A stretch of DNA of 64,000 nucleotides from Catenulispora sp. GP43 (GTDB lineage Bacteria > Actinomycetota > Actinomycetes > Streptomycetales > Catenulisporaceae), in assembly GCF_041260665.1 (NCBI RefSeq), contig NZ_JBGCCT010000017.1:1-64000 (forward strand). Direction: 5' to 3'. Under the pieces are notes generated by a model that did no database searches, was not told the DNA's origin, and worked only from the letters and a program-made list of their open reading frames with translations. Position 1 is the stretch's first letter; each line of letters starts with the position of its first letter. This document shows positions 10,025-18,971 of this stretch, piece after piece. A program made the position numbers and the translations under genes.

Positions 10025-10066
10025 GAGCCCCCGCGCCGGAGCCGATCGTGCTCCGCGCGGGGGCTC
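10025..10066. terminator. Bidirectional hairpin between usp and cydC
   Basis: Perfect 11-bp arms GAGCCCCCGCG (10025-10035) and CGCGGGGGCTC (10056-10066), extended inward by CGGAGC (10037-10042) with GCTCCG (10050-10055). No U-tract. Located between convergent genes, so it probably ends both transcripts. Confidence 0.8.
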
Positions 10067-10083
10067 CGCCGTCCGGTGTGGGT

Positions 10084-11748
10084 TCAGCTCGACACCCGCC
10101 CACGATCGACCGTCAGCACCGCATCGAGCACACCGACCACCTCAGGACGGTGCGTGATCCATACGACGGTGCGGTCCGCGGTGGCGGCGAGGAGGTCGGC
10201 GCTGACGGCCGCGGCGGTCGCCGGATCCAGATGCGCGGTCGGCTCGTCGAGAATCAGGACGGGTGTATCAGCCAGCAGCGTCCGGGCCAGCGCCAGGCGC
10301 TGGCGTTCTCCACCGGATACCGCGTCCCCCAGAACGCCGACTGCGGTGTCCAGGCCGTTCGGCAGGCTCGCGACCCAGTCGGCCAGGCCCGCCGTGCGCA
10401 GCACGGACCACAGCCGCTCCTCGTCCGCGCCGGGGCAGCCGACGCGGAGGTTCTCCCGCAGCGTCGTGTCGAAGAGGTGGGCGTCCTGGCCGCACCAGCC
10501 GATCAGGGAGCGCAGACGCGGTTCGGGAACCCGGCGCAGGTCGATGCCGTCGATGGTGACCGTTCCGGCGGTCGGGTCCACGAAGCGGAGCAGCGCGGCC
10601 GCCAGCGTCGACTTGCCGGACCCGCTGGGGCCGGTGACCGCCACCCGCTGACCGGCGTGCACCTCGAGGTCGACGCCGTGCAGCACCGGAAGACCGCTGC
10701 CGGGCCAGCCGATGTCGGCGTTCCGGATGGCGAGCACCGAGTCCGGAGTCCACGCGACCTCCGCTTCGTCCGCCTGTGCGGGATCAGGGGTCAGCGGCGA
10801 GGAGTCCGCGACCTCCAGAACGCGTCGCACCGCCGAGCGGACCCGGGGAATCGCGCGGGCCGTCTCCGGCAGGGTGGAGATCGCCTCGAACAGCGCCAGC
10901 GGCGTGAGCACCAGCACGGCCAGCATCACGCCGTCCATCCGTCCGGCCCGCACCGCGCTCAGCCCCAGCCACGCCATCGCCACCGTGGTGAGCCCGCCGA
11001 ACAGCGCCGTCAGCGCGCTTCCGACCCCCACCGCGCGCGCCCCGCGGCGCTCGGCGCGCAGCAGCCGCCGCTCCGCCTCGCCGACCGCGCCGAGCCGGCC
11101 GGCGGCGGCACCGCAGGCCACGAGCTCGGGCATGCCCTCGTAGAGGTCGACGATCGCCGACGTCAGCACGGCCCGCTCGGCTCCGAGCCGGCCCTCAGCG
11201 CGCCGCGCGATCAGATGGCTGATCCACGGGGCGAGGGCGCCCGCACCGAGAACGCCGAGCGCCAGCACCGCGCCGGCCGGCGGCAGCACCGCCGTCACGA
11301 ACCCCACGGCGGCCCCGCAGACCGTCACCGCGACCGCGACCGGCAGCAGGATCCGGAGGATCAGGTCCTGGACCGCGTCGACGTCGGCGACCAGCCGGCT
11401 GAGCAGATCGCCCCGGTCGCGCTCGGGCAGCCCGGCCGACGCGATCCGTTCCAGGCCCCGGTACACGCGGACCCGCAGCTCGGCGAGCATACGCAGCGCG
11501 ACGTCGTGGCCGGCGAGGCGTTCGCCGTAGCGGGCGACGGCCCGGCCCAGCCCGAAGGCCTGCACGGCGGCGATGCCGACCTCCAGGCTCAGGATCGGCG
11601 GCCGCAGCGCGGCCTTGCTGATCAGCCAGCCGGAGGTGGCAGCCAGCCCGACGGCGCAGGCGGCGGCGACGAAACCGAGCAGCAGAGCCCGCGACAAGCC
11701 TGCGCGATGCTGCCTGACCACGCCGACGGTGAACTGGGCGACGGTCAT
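10084..11748 (-). CDS. cydC: Heterodimeric ABC exporter subunit CydC
   Basis: 554 residues: six membrane segments in the first ~300 residues, then an ABC ATPase domain with Walker A GPSGSGKSTLAAAL, signature VSGGERQRLALART and Walker B VLILDEPTAHLD. CydDC exports glutathione/cysteine-type reductants (and has been linked to haem) and is needed to assemble cytochrome bd. The ATG at 11748 overlaps the cydD stop by four bases (ATGA), so the two subunits are translationally coupled. Last gene of cydABDC. A longer frame extends upstream within cydD, but its added sequence is not part of the CydC fold. Confidence 0.92.
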   Translation of the reverse strand: MTVAQFTVGVVRQHRAGLSRALLLGFVAAACAVGLAATSGWLISKAALRPPILSLEVGIAAVQAFGLGRAVARYGERLAGHDVALRMLAELRVRVYRGLERIASAGLPERDRGDLLSRLVADVDAVQDLILRILLPVAVAVTVCGAAVGFVTAVLPPAGAVLALGVLGAGALAPWISHLIARRAEGRLGAERAVLTSAIVDLYEGMPELVACGAAAGRLGAVGEAERRLLRAERRGARAVGVGSALTALFGGLTTVAMAWLGLSAVRAGRMDGVMLAVLVLTPLALFEAISTLPETARAIPRVRSAVRRVLEVADSSPLTPDPAQADEAEVAWTPDSVLAIRNADIGWPGSGLPVLHGVDLEVHAGQRVAVTGPSGSGKSTLAAALLRFVDPTAGTVTIDGIDLRRVPEPRLRSLIGWCGQDAHLFDTTLRENLRVGCPGADEERLWSVLRTAGLADWVASLPNGLDTAVGVLGDAVSGGERQRLALARTLLADTPVLILDEPTAHLDPATAAAVSADLLAATADRTVVWITHRPEVVGVLDAVLTVDRGRVSS

Positions 11749-13394
11749 GCCGAGGCTCCTATCAGCAGCTGTCGGGGTTCCCCGATCGTGAGCACGCTGT
11801 CGCACAGTCGCTCCACGGCGGCGCGGTGGGTGACCAGCACACAGGTCCGGCCGGAAAGCACTGTCGCCAGCACGTCCAGCACGTCCTGTTCGGTGTCCCC
11901 GTCCAGCCCCTCGGTGGGCTCGTCCAACAGGACGATCGGGGCGTCGCGCAGCAGGGCCCGGGCGATCGCCAGGCGCCGTACCTGGCCGCCGGACAACGCG
12001 GTCCCCCGGACGCCGACCTGCCGGTCCAGCGCGATGTCGAGCCGTGCCCGTTCGGCGGCGGCGGCGACTTCGGCGTCCGAGGCGCCGGGCCGGCCGAGCC
12101 GGATGTTCTCGGCGACGGTCCCGGCCGTCAGGAAGGGCTTCTGCGGTACCCAGGCGATGCGCGAGCGCCACGCTTGCAGATCGAGGTCTGCCAGGTCGCG
12201 GCCGTCGACGAGGACGCGGCCGGACTCCGACGCGGCCAGCCCGAGGATCAGGTGCAGCAGGGTGGATTTGCCGGCGCCGCTCGGGCCGGCCAGACCGGTG
12301 AGGCGGCCGGGTGCGAATTCGGCGTCGAAGTCCTCGAACACGGCAGCGCCGCGGTCACCGCGCCGCACGGTCACGTGGTCCATCCGGATCCCGGGTGCGT
12401 ATCCGCCGGGGATCCGGATGGTCCCGGCGTCGGGCACCGGTTCGGCCAGACGCGTGAAGACCTGGTCCGTCGCGGCCAGGCCCTCGGCGGCGTCGTGATA
12501 GCGAGCGCCGAGGCGCCTGAGCGGCAGGTAGACCTCGGGGGCGAGGATCAGGGCCAGCAATCCGTCTCGGAGTGCGAGGTCGCCGCCGACCAGCCGGAGT
12601 CCGATGGCGACCGCGACGAGGGCCACCGACAGCGTCGCGAGCAGTTCCAGGACGAGTGCTGAGAGGAACGCCCAGCGCAGCGTGGTCATCGTCGTGCGTC
12701 GTTGAGCATCGGCGGCACGGCGGATGACGTCGGACTGGGCCCGGCTGCGGCCGAACGCCTTGAGGGTCGGCAGCCCGCTGAGCACTTCCAGGAAGTGCCC
12801 GGACAGCCGGTTCAGCGCCGTCCGCTGCCGGTCCATCGCGGCCTTGCTCGCCAGGCCGACCAGGATCATGAAGACCGGCACCAGGGGCACGGTGAGCGCG
12901 ACGATGATCCCTGACAGCCGGTCGGCGGCGAGGATCCGGATCGCGATGACGAGCGGGACGACGGCGGCGAGCACCACCTGGGGCAGGTAGCGGGCGAAAT
13001 AGCCGTCGAGGGCGTCCAGGCCGCGGGTGGCCAGCAGGGCCGACTCGCCGTGCCTGGCGGCCGCGTCCGGCCGGCGGGCGCCGAGCGCGACATCGTGGGC
13101 GAGCAGGGCCTGGCGCAGGTGGGACTTCACGGCTGCCGAGGTCGCGGTCGCCGCCGCGTCGCCGGCCCAGGCCAGGACGCTGCGGCCGATCACGCACGCG
13201 GTGACGACCGCCAGCGCCGGAAGGGCGCGCGCCGGGGTGAGACCGTGCAGGAACCCGTCGGCGACGACACCGGCCAGGGCTCCGGCGCCCACCACGAGCA
13301 GGATCGCGTCAGCCAGGCCGAAGGCCACGCACAGCAGCAGGTAGGCGCGGGCGACCCGTGCCTGCGCGAACAGGCGCGGGTCGACAGGCTTCAC
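11745..13394 (-). CDS. cydD: Heterodimeric ABC exporter subunit CydD
   Basis: 549 residues: exporter membrane domain with six hydrophobic segments followed by an ABC ATPase (Walker A GPSGAGKSTLLHLI, signature LSGGQVRRLAIARA, Walker B IVLLDEPTEGLD). Partner of CydC. Start chosen as GTG 13394, giving KPVDPRLFAQARVAR after the initiator; this overlaps the cydB stop by four bases (GTGA). Upstream extension of the frame would run through cydB in the wrong frame. Confidence 0.92.
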   Translation of the reverse strand: MKPVDPRLFAQARVARAYLLLCVAFGLADAILLVVGAGALAGVVADGFLHGLTPARALPALAVVTACVIGRSVLAWAGDAAATATSAAVKSHLRQALLAHDVALGARRPDAAARHGESALLATRGLDALDGYFARYLPQVVLAAVVPLVIAIRILAADRLSGIIVALTVPLVPVFMILVGLASKAAMDRQRTALNRLSGHFLEVLSGLPTLKAFGRSRAQSDVIRRAADAQRRTTMTTLRWAFLSALVLELLATLSVALVAVAIGLRLVGGDLALRDGLLALILAPEVYLPLRRLGARYHDAAEGLAATDQVFTRLAEPVPDAGTIRIPGGYAPGIRMDHVTVRRGDRGAAVFEDFDAEFAPGRLTGLAGPSGAGKSTLLHLILGLAASESGRVLVDGRDLADLDLQAWRSRIAWVPQKPFLTAGTVAENIRLGRPGASDAEVAAAAERARLDIALDRQVGVRGTALSGGQVRRLAIARALLRDAPIVLLDEPTEGLDGDTEQDVLDVLATVLSGRTCVLVTHRAAVERLCDSVLTIGEPRQLLIGASA

Positions 13395-14491
13395 GACGCC
13401 CCGCCGAGCGCATCGCCGAGCGCATCGCCGACCGCCTCGCCGGGCGCCCCGCCGAGCGCTTCGGACACGGCGCCCGAACCGGCGGCCTGCGCGCTGTCCT
13501 TCGGGATGTTCGCCACGCCGATCCGGCGGCGGAACACCCAGTAGGTCCAGCCCTGATACAGCAGCACCAGCGGCGTGAACAGCACGGCGACCACGCTCAT
13601 GATCTGCAGGGTGTAGTGCGAGGAGGAGGCATTGTGGATGGTGAGGTTGTTCGCGGCAGCCGTCGTGGAGGGCATGACGTTCGGGTACAGCGTCACGAAC
13701 AGGGCCACCGTCGTCGCCCCGATCGCCACCGCCGTCCCGGCGAACGCCCAGCCCTCCCGGCCGCGAGCGTTCGCCACAACGGTTCCGACCAGGCCCGCGG
13801 CGGCGACCGCCGCGATCACCATCGCGGCGGGCTTGCCCTGGTGGATCTCGGTCCACAGCAGGAATCCGCCGGCCGCGAGGATGGCTGCCGGTGCGATGCG
13901 GGCCGCGGTGCGGGCGGCTCGCTGCCGGATCTCGCCGGTCGTCTTGAGCGCCAGGAACACCGCGCCGTGCAGGAGGAACACCGACAGGGTCGTCAGTCCG
14001 CCGAGCAGGGCATACGGGTTGAGCAGTGCCCAGAAGCCACCGGTGTAGTGCTGGTTGGCGTCGATCGCCACGCCGCGGACAATGTTCCCGAACGCGACGC
14101 CCCACAGCACGGCGGGTACGGCGCTGCCGGCGATGATGCACCAGTCCCACCGGGATCGCCACGCCGCCTCCGGACGCTTGCCGCGGTACTCGAAGGCGAC
14201 CGCGCGGATGATGAGCGCGACCAGGATCAGCAGCAGCGGCAGGTAGAAGCCGCTGAACAGCGTGGCGTACCACATCGGGAAGGCGGCGAAGGTGGCACCG
14301 CCGGCGACCAGCAGCCACACCTCGTTGCCGTCCCAGACCGGGCCGACGGTGTTGATCAGGACCCTGTGTTCGGTGTCGTCGCGGCCCAGGACCGGCAGCA
14401 GCATGCCGACGCCGAAGTCGAACCCCTCCAGGACGAAGTAGCCGCACCACAGCACGGCGATCAGGACGAACCACAGTTCGTTGAGAGACAT
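13391..14491 (-). CDS. cydB: Cytochrome bd quinol oxidase subunit II
   Basis: 366 residues with eight to nine membrane segments; the N-terminus (GYFVLEGFDFGVGMLLP) and TVGPVWDGNEVWL are CydB hallmarks. Works with CydA as a high-affinity terminal oxidase transferring electrons from quinol to oxygen in the cytoplasmic membrane. The C-terminal tail of roughly 30 residues is an unusual Ala/Gly-rich run with repeated EALGGAPGEA-, DALGDALGG-type units encoded by near-tandem GCCGAGCGCATC-like DNA. It overlaps cydD by four bases. Confidence 0.93.
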   Translation of the reverse strand: MSLNELWFVLIAVLWCGYFVLEGFDFGVGMLLPVLGRDDTEHRVLINTVGPVWDGNEVWLLVAGGATFAAFPMWYATLFSGFYLPLLLILVALIIRAVAFEYRGKRPEAAWRSRWDWCIIAGSAVPAVLWGVAFGNIVRGVAIDANQHYTGGFWALLNPYALLGGLTTLSVFLLHGAVFLALKTTGEIRQRAARTAARIAPAAILAAGGFLLWTEIHQGKPAAMVIAAVAAAGLVGTVVANARGREGWAFAGTAVAIGATTVALFVTLYPNVMPSTTAAANNLTIHNASSSHYTLQIMSVVAVLFTPLVLLYQGWTYWVFRRRIGVANIPKDSAQAAGSGAVSEALGGAPGEAVGDALGDALGGAS

Positions 14492-14529
14492 CTGCGAAAC
14501 TCCTCAGCCGGGAACGGGGTGGTTCGGGA

Positions 14530-15927
14530 TCAGTAGGCGAAGCTCAGGCGCTGCTCGTCCTCGCCGTTGCCGGCGCCGGCCGCCGGTCCGATCTCGGGCG
14601 GGTCGGCCTTGGCGTAGCGGACCATCAGTCCGACTTCGACGACGGCGAGGACCCCGTACAGCGCAGTCAGGACGATGAGCGAGGTGAGGACTTCACCGGC
14701 GCTGACCAGTGAAACTCCGGCTCTGGTGGTGAGCACTCCGTAGACGGCCCACGGCTGCCGGCCCATCTCGGTGAAGATCCAGCCGAAGCTGCTCGCCAGG
14801 ATCGGCAGGGCGATCGACCAGGTGCACACCCGCCAGAACCAGCGCCGCTCCGGCATCCGGCCGCGCCGCGTCCACCACAGCCCGACCGCCGCGACCAGCG
14901 CGGCCAGCAGCCCGAAGCCGATCATCAGCCGGAACGACCAGTAGGTCACCGGGATCACCGGCTTGTAGCTGCCGGGCCCGTACTGGCTGGCCTCCAGCGC
15001 CTGCACGTCGTCGATCCCGTCGACCTTGCCGTGGAAGGATCCGGTCGCCAGGAAGGACAGCACCCCCGGCACCCGGACGCTGAAGACTTCCTTGCCGCCG
15101 TTGAGCGATCCGATGGTGAACAGGGAGAACGAGGCCGGCTTGGACGTGTGGTAGAGCGCTTCGGCGGCGGCCATCTTCATCGGCTGCTGCTCGGTCATGA
15201 TCTTGCCGTCGATGTCGCCGGTGACCAGGAGCCCCGCGGTCGCGACCAGAGCGGCCCACAGCCCCAGCCGCATCGAGGGCCGGAAGACGTCGGTGAACCG
15301 CCTACGGCCCAGGTGCCAGGCACTGACTCCGACCAGCAGCATTCCGGCGTACAGGAAGGCGGCGGTGAGCGTGTGGAAGAACGCGATGACCGCAGTGGAG
15401 TTGGTCAGGACCGCGAAGAAGTCGGTGAGCACCGCCCGGTTGCTGGCCGCGTCGATCCGGTAGCCGACCGGATGCTGCATCCAGGCGTTCGCGGCGAGGA
15501 TGAAGTACGCCGAGAGCATCGTGCCGATCGACACCAGCCAGATGCAGGCCAGGTGGATCCGCGCCGGCAGCCGCCCCCAACCGAAGATCCACAGCCCGAG
15601 GAAGGTGGACTCCATGAAGAAGGCCAGCAGACCCTCGATCGCCAACGGAGCCCCGAAGATGTCCCCGACGAACCGCGAGTAGGCACTCCAGTCCATCCCG
15701 AACTGGAACTCCTGGACGATGCCGGTGGCCACCCCGAGCGCGAAGTTGATCAGGAAGAGCTTGCCCCAGAACTTCACGGCGCGCAGGTACTGCTCCTTGC
15801 CGGTGCGCAGCCACGCGGTCTGCAAGATCGCCACCAGCGCCGACAGGCCGATCGTCAGCGGGACGAAGAAGAAGTGGTAGACGGTGGTGATACCGAACTG
15901 CCAACGCGCGAGCATCAGGGTATTCAC
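14530..15927 (-). CDS. cydA: Cytochrome bd quinol oxidase subunit I
   Basis: 465 residues with nine membrane segments. Carries the haem and quinol-site features of CydA: early His in GITTVYHFFFVPLTIG, the quinol loop QQPMKMAAAEALYHT with the conserved Lys and Glu, and GRQPWAVYGVLTT. The Q-loop is the short type usual in actinobacteria and firmicutes. Start taken as GTG 15927 with GAGGA about five bases upstream; the predicted N-terminus then begins NTLMLARWQFG. First gene of cydABDC. DosR-like half-sites lie within 130 bp upstream. Confidence 0.93.
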   Translation of the reverse strand: MNTLMLARWQFGITTVYHFFFVPLTIGLSALVAILQTAWLRTGKEQYLRAVKFWGKLFLINFALGVATGIVQEFQFGMDWSAYSRFVGDIFGAPLAIEGLLAFFMESTFLGLWIFGWGRLPARIHLACIWLVSIGTMLSAYFILAANAWMQHPVGYRIDAASNRAVLTDFFAVLTNSTAVIAFFHTLTAAFLYAGMLLVGVSAWHLGRRRFTDVFRPSMRLGLWAALVATAGLLVTGDIDGKIMTEQQPMKMAAAEALYHTSKPASFSLFTIGSLNGGKEVFSVRVPGVLSFLATGSFHGKVDGIDDVQALEASQYGPGSYKPVIPVTYWSFRLMIGFGLLAALVAAVGLWWTRRGRMPERRWFWRVCTWSIALPILASSFGWIFTEMGRQPWAVYGVLTTRAGVSLVSAGEVLTSLIVLTALYGVLAVVEVGLMVRYAKADPPEIGPAAGAGNGEDEQRLSFAY

Positions 15928-16020
15928 AACATTCCTCGTCCTTCGGGTCGTGGCAGGGTCGAACCCAGCCTCGGGCCGAGCCCGGGCACCCGAACAGGGC
16001 ACGACGGCCCGACCGGCGAG

Positions 16021-16058
16021 GGGCCACTGGACCTGAAACGGACATTCCCGGCGGGACT
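16021..16058. promoter_or_regulatory. Possible DosR-like sites upstream of cydA
   Basis: GGGCCACTGGACCT (16021-16034) is an imperfect dyad and GGGACT (16053-16058) is a perfect DosR half-site. They lie about 95-130 bp ahead of cydA and on the other side of the divergent 102-residue gene. Each alone is weak. I list them because similar boxes occur before arc and usp. Confidence 0.3.
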
Positions 16059-16176
16059 TCCGCGGACGGGGCGAGCAGAAGGGCCCGTCTGCGACGAGGC
16101 CGTTCGCCCCTACGCGCAGCGCACGGCACGGCGGATGGTGTGCGTATCGATTCCCACTGCCGAGAGCCACACAGTC

Positions 16177-16485
16177 ATGAGCAGCATGAGCGAGGACACG
16201 CAACAAAGGACGCCGGCGCAGATCGCCCCCGGCCTGATCCAGGACGCGCACCGCGATGTGCTGCTCGCTGTGCAGCGCGGTCTGGCGGCCAACTGGCACG
16301 AACAGGTGCCCAGGATCGCCGTGGTCGAGCACGGCGGCATCGCCACCGCCTACATCAGCACGTCCTCGAAGATAGACCCGGCAGCCCGCGCCGACATCCG
16401 CGGTGCCGTGCGCGCCGCCCTGGCGCCGTACACGGACCTGGCACCGTTCACCGCCGTGGTGTTCCTGACGCGCGGCCGGCCGTGA
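16177..16485 (+). CDS. Hypothetical protein, 102 residues
   Basis: Soluble, mixed alpha/beta-looking small protein (from SEDTQQRTPAQIAPGLIQDA to AVVFLTRGRP). Contains a central GGIATAYISTSS and a basic C-terminal end. I do not recognise a family. It is divergent from cydA and shares its regulatory region, so it may belong to the same low-oxygen response. ATG 16177 was preferred; a second ATG lies nine bases on, and an upstream in-frame GTG at 16138 is possible. Confidence 0.55.
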   Translation: MSSMSEDTQQRTPAQIAPGLIQDAHRDVLLAVQRGLAANWHEQVPRIAVVEHGGIATAYISTSSKIDPAARADIRGAVRAALAPYTDLAPFTAVVFLTRGRP

Positions 16486-16859
16486 TCGGAGACGGCATCA
16501 CGAACAGCCGCAGCACAGCGTCGCGCACAAGGTCGGATTCCCATGCTCCGGCAGCGTCCAGCTGGCGGACGGTCTCCTGCGATCGGTGAGCGAGGAGCGT
16601 GCGGGGAGGGCGGATCATGCTTGGATTCGTGAACTGATTCGAAGCGGGAGACGGATCACCGATCAGAAGCGGTCGCGTCGACGAAGGGCTCCGTAGGCAA
16701 TCAGATCGGCGTCGACATGCCGCGTGCCACCGGTCGCGGCGAGCAGGATCGTCACCGCCATCGCCGCCACGAAAGCACGCCCCAAGGTCACAGCCGGTGC
16801 CAGGCCCGGCTGCTCCCGATAGGCGGCGGCTCCCTGTTCGAGCATCGCAGGCCGCCGCT
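16486..16859. other. Mostly non-coding stretch before the kdpE-type gene
   Basis: Apart from the doubtful 60-residue frame at 16663-16845 nothing is supported here. No strong hairpin or repeat was seen. Confidence 0.5.
16663..16845 (-). CDS. Possible small membrane protein, 60 residues
   Basis: Frame starting at ATG 16845, 14 bases after the kdpE stop and in the same direction. It has a hydrophobic segment in the middle (TLGRAFVAAMAVTILLAATG) and an Arg-rich end. No ribosome binding site of note and no family recognised. It may be a genuine kdpE-linked peptide or chance. Confidence 0.3.
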   Translation of the reverse strand: MLEQGAAAYREQPGLAPAVTLGRAFVAAMAVTILLAATGGTRHVDADLIAYGALRRRDRF

Positions 16860-17579
16860 TCAGCTGCCCGCCGGGCCCACCGCCGACCGCGGCCCGGGGA
16901 CGAAGCGGTAGCCGGTGCCGAACTCGGTGAGCAGGTGCACGGGATGCTGCGGGTCGGCTTCGAGCTTGCGGCGCAGTCGCGCGATGTGGAAGCGCAGAAG
17001 ACCGCCGTCAGCAGCAGCCTGGCCCCACACCTCGCTCAGGAGCCGGGGAATGCTGAGGAGCTGGTTCGGGTGCCGCAGTAGCGGCTCGAGCACGGCCCAT
17101 TCGGTGCGGGTGAGCCGGACGCCGGAGCCGTCACGGGTCACGGTGTGCGACAGCAGATCCACGGTGCTCGGCCCGATGACGACCGGCGCGCCCACCGGGG
17201 CGCCGGGTTCGGCCGCGCTGTCCCGCCGGCGCTGGACTGCCCGAAGCCGTGCGAGGAGTTCCTCCATCGAGAACGGCTTGGTGACGAAGTCGTCCGCGCC
17301 GGCATCGAGCACCCGCACCTTCTCCGACTGCTCGGTGCGCCCCGAGAGCACGACGATCGGCACCTCGGTCCACCCGCGCAGGCCGTGGATGACATCGGTG
17401 CCGTCCATGTCGGGCAGACCCAGGTCCAGCAGCACGACATCGGGGAGGTGGCGCGCCGCGGCCGCGAGCGCGTCCACGCCCCGTTCGGCCGTCGCGACCT
17501 CGTAGGAGCGGGCCTTCAGGTTGATGCGGAGAGCACGCAGTATCTGCGGCTCGTCTTCCACGACGAGGATGTTGGTCAC
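16860..17579 (-). CDS. kdpE: OmpR/KdpE-family response regulator
   Basis: 239 residues. Receiver domain (1-120) with acidic pocket VVEDEP, phospho-Asp in VVLLDLGLPDMDG, Thr/Ser in IVVLSGR and Lys in DDFVTKPFS; then a winged-helix DNA-binding domain (about 130-230) ending GTGYRFVPG. The phrase DGTDVIHGLRGWTEVPIVVL is typical of KdpE. Most likely partner is the KdpD kinase at 24348-26939, from which it is separated by the dehydrogenase gene and the kdpFABC operon, an unusual split. GTG start at 17579. Confidence 0.8.
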   Translation of the reverse strand: MTNILVVEDEPQILRALRINLKARSYEVATAERGVDALAAAARHLPDVVLLDLGLPDMDGTDVIHGLRGWTEVPIVVLSGRTEQSEKVRVLDAGADDFVTKPFSMEELLARLRAVQRRRDSAAEPGAPVGAPVVIGPSTVDLLSHTVTRDGSGVRLTRTEWAVLEPLLRHPNQLLSIPRLLSEVWGQAAADGGLLRFHIARLRRKLEADPQHPVHLLTEFGTGYRFVPGPRSAVGPAGS

Positions 17580-17739
17580 GGCGCCGTTGCCTTTCGGTAG
17601 CGGGGGCTACGTTCTATCCAGTGAACGCTCTGTACAGCCGGAAGCCGTGTGCTGCTCACGTGATGCAAACGCGGTGCGTGACAACGCAAACACAGAGCCT
17701 TCGAGATCCGTGTCAACGGCAGGGCGCACGCGCGGCTGG

Positions 17740-17895
17740 TCAGCGGTACTCCGCCAGCCGCGGCCGGACGCCGATGACGAGCAGCGCCACCACCGCCACC
17801 GCGACGCCCAGCGGCACCCACGGCGCGTCCATGAACACCCTGGGCGTCGAGCCGCGACGGCGCGGGCTCCGCAGACCGCTAAATGCGGCGCTCAT
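17740..17895 (-). CDS. Possible small membrane peptide, 51 residues
   Basis: ATG 17895 gives a basic N-terminus followed by one hydrophobic helix (WVPLGVAVAVVALLVIGVRP); an internal ATG would give only 30 residues. No family recognised. It resembles other single-helix peptides only in layout. Confidence 0.3.
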   Translation of the reverse strand: MSAAFSGLRSPRRRGSTPRVFMDAPWVPLGVAVAVVALLVIGVRPRLAEYR

Positions 17896-17935
17896 GAGCC
17901 GCAGCCCTGCCCTGCCGTAGCGTGAACGGGGTACG

Positions 17936-18128
17936 GTGCTCGGCGCGGTGATCCTCCTCGGTGGCCTGGTGAGCCTGCTCGCCGGGGTCACGGAGCGGCG
18001 CCGGTGGCAACGGCTGCTGGCCGGCGAACACACCGCATGGCGGCGAACGCGACCGATCCAGCACGTTCTTCATCGCACTGGGCCTGGTCGCGTTCGCCGG
18101 GGCCGTCACAGCGTTCGTGCTCGGCTGA
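17936..18128 (+). pseudogene. Possible frameshifted small membrane protein
   Basis: From GTG 17936 one frame encodes a hydrophobic helix plus basic stretch (LGAVILLGGLVSLLAGV then ERRRWQRLLAGEHTAW). A different frame (codons starting 18066) encodes a second good helix, FFIALGLVAFAGAVTAFVLG, ending at a stop at 18126-18128. The two halves together look like a two-helix membrane protein broken by a frameshift near 18045-18065. A sequencing error would give the same picture. Confidence 0.35.
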
Positions 18129-18149
18129 CTCGGCTGACCCGCCGGAGTC

Positions 18150-18971
18150 TCAGGCGGCCAGGCCCACCAGCCGCGCACTGAGCTTCCACAGCCGGTCCAC
18201 CGAGCTCTTGTCGTTCACCAGCAGGTTCGGCAAGGACGCCGCGACGCCTTCGTAGTAGCCGCCGTCCTCCACCGGAGCGCTCGCCAGGTGCAGGACCGCC
18301 GTCGCGCCCTCGGCGACGGGGCGCCCGAGCTCGCGGGTGTAGTTGCGGACCATGTCGGTGGCCAGGATGCCGGGATGCACGCTCGCCGCGATCAGATCGG
18401 TGCCGCCGCGCACGGCCACGGCCTTGGTGAACAGGTTCAGCGCCAGCTTGGACTGTGCGTAGGCGGCCACCGCCGAGTACCGCTTGGCCGACTCGACGTC
18501 GCCCCAGTGCAGCCGGCCGCCCCGGTGCAGCGCGGAGGAGACGTTGACCACGCGGCTGCCCGGGCTGAAGGTCAGCAGCGGCCACAGCAGGCGGGTCAGC
18601 AGGTAGGGCGCGAGGTAGTTCACCTGGAAGGTGAGCTCGTGGTCGTCCGCGGTGAGGGTGCGGGTCTGCGTCCCGAACACCGCCGCGTTGTTGACCAGCA
18701 GGTCCAGCTTCCGGTTCTCGGCGGCGACCTGCCGGGCCATGGCGGCGACCTGGCCGAGGTCGGTGAAGTCGGCGGTGACGACGGACAGCCGCCCGGCCTG
18801 CGCACCGCTCTTCACCAGGGTGTGCACGGTCTGCTCGCCGAGTTCGGCGGTGCGGGCGTGCACGATGACGTGCGCGTGCTGGGTGGCGAGCTGCCGTGCG
18901 ATCTCCAGACCGAGACCGCCGTCGGCACCGGTGACCAGGGCGGTACGGGACGAAGCAGGCTTCTTCGACAT
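18150..18971 (-). CDS. Short-chain dehydrogenase/reductase
   Basis: 273 residues, classical SDR layout: cofactor loop TGADGGLGLEIA near residue 15, NNAAVFG, active-site Ser in NVSSALH and catalytic YAQSK. The Arg-containing context after the second strand suggests NADP(H). Substrate unknown; the closest look is to the retinol-dehydrogenase/WW-domain oxidoreductase-like branch. It stands alone between the small frames and the kdp genes, with no operon partner. Confidence 0.85.
   Translation of the reverse strand: MSKKPASSRTALVTGADGGLGLEIARQLATQHAHVIVHARTAELGEQTVHTLVKSGAQAGRLSVVTADFTDLGQVAAMARQVAAENRKLDLLVNNAAVFGTQTRTLTADDHELTFQVNYLAPYLLTRLLWPLLTFSPGSRVVNVSSALHRGGRLHWGDVESAKRYSAVAAYAQSKLALNLFTKAVAVRGGTDLIAASVHPGILATDMVRNYTRELGRPVAEGATAVLHLASAPVEDGGYYEGVAASLPNLLVNDKSSVDRLWKLSARLVGLAA

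Noticed and set aside
9688-12498. Long plus-strand frame across usp 3' end, cydC and part of cydD
   Set aside because: Low-complexity antisense product; the minus-strand cyd genes show clear ABC transporter motifs.
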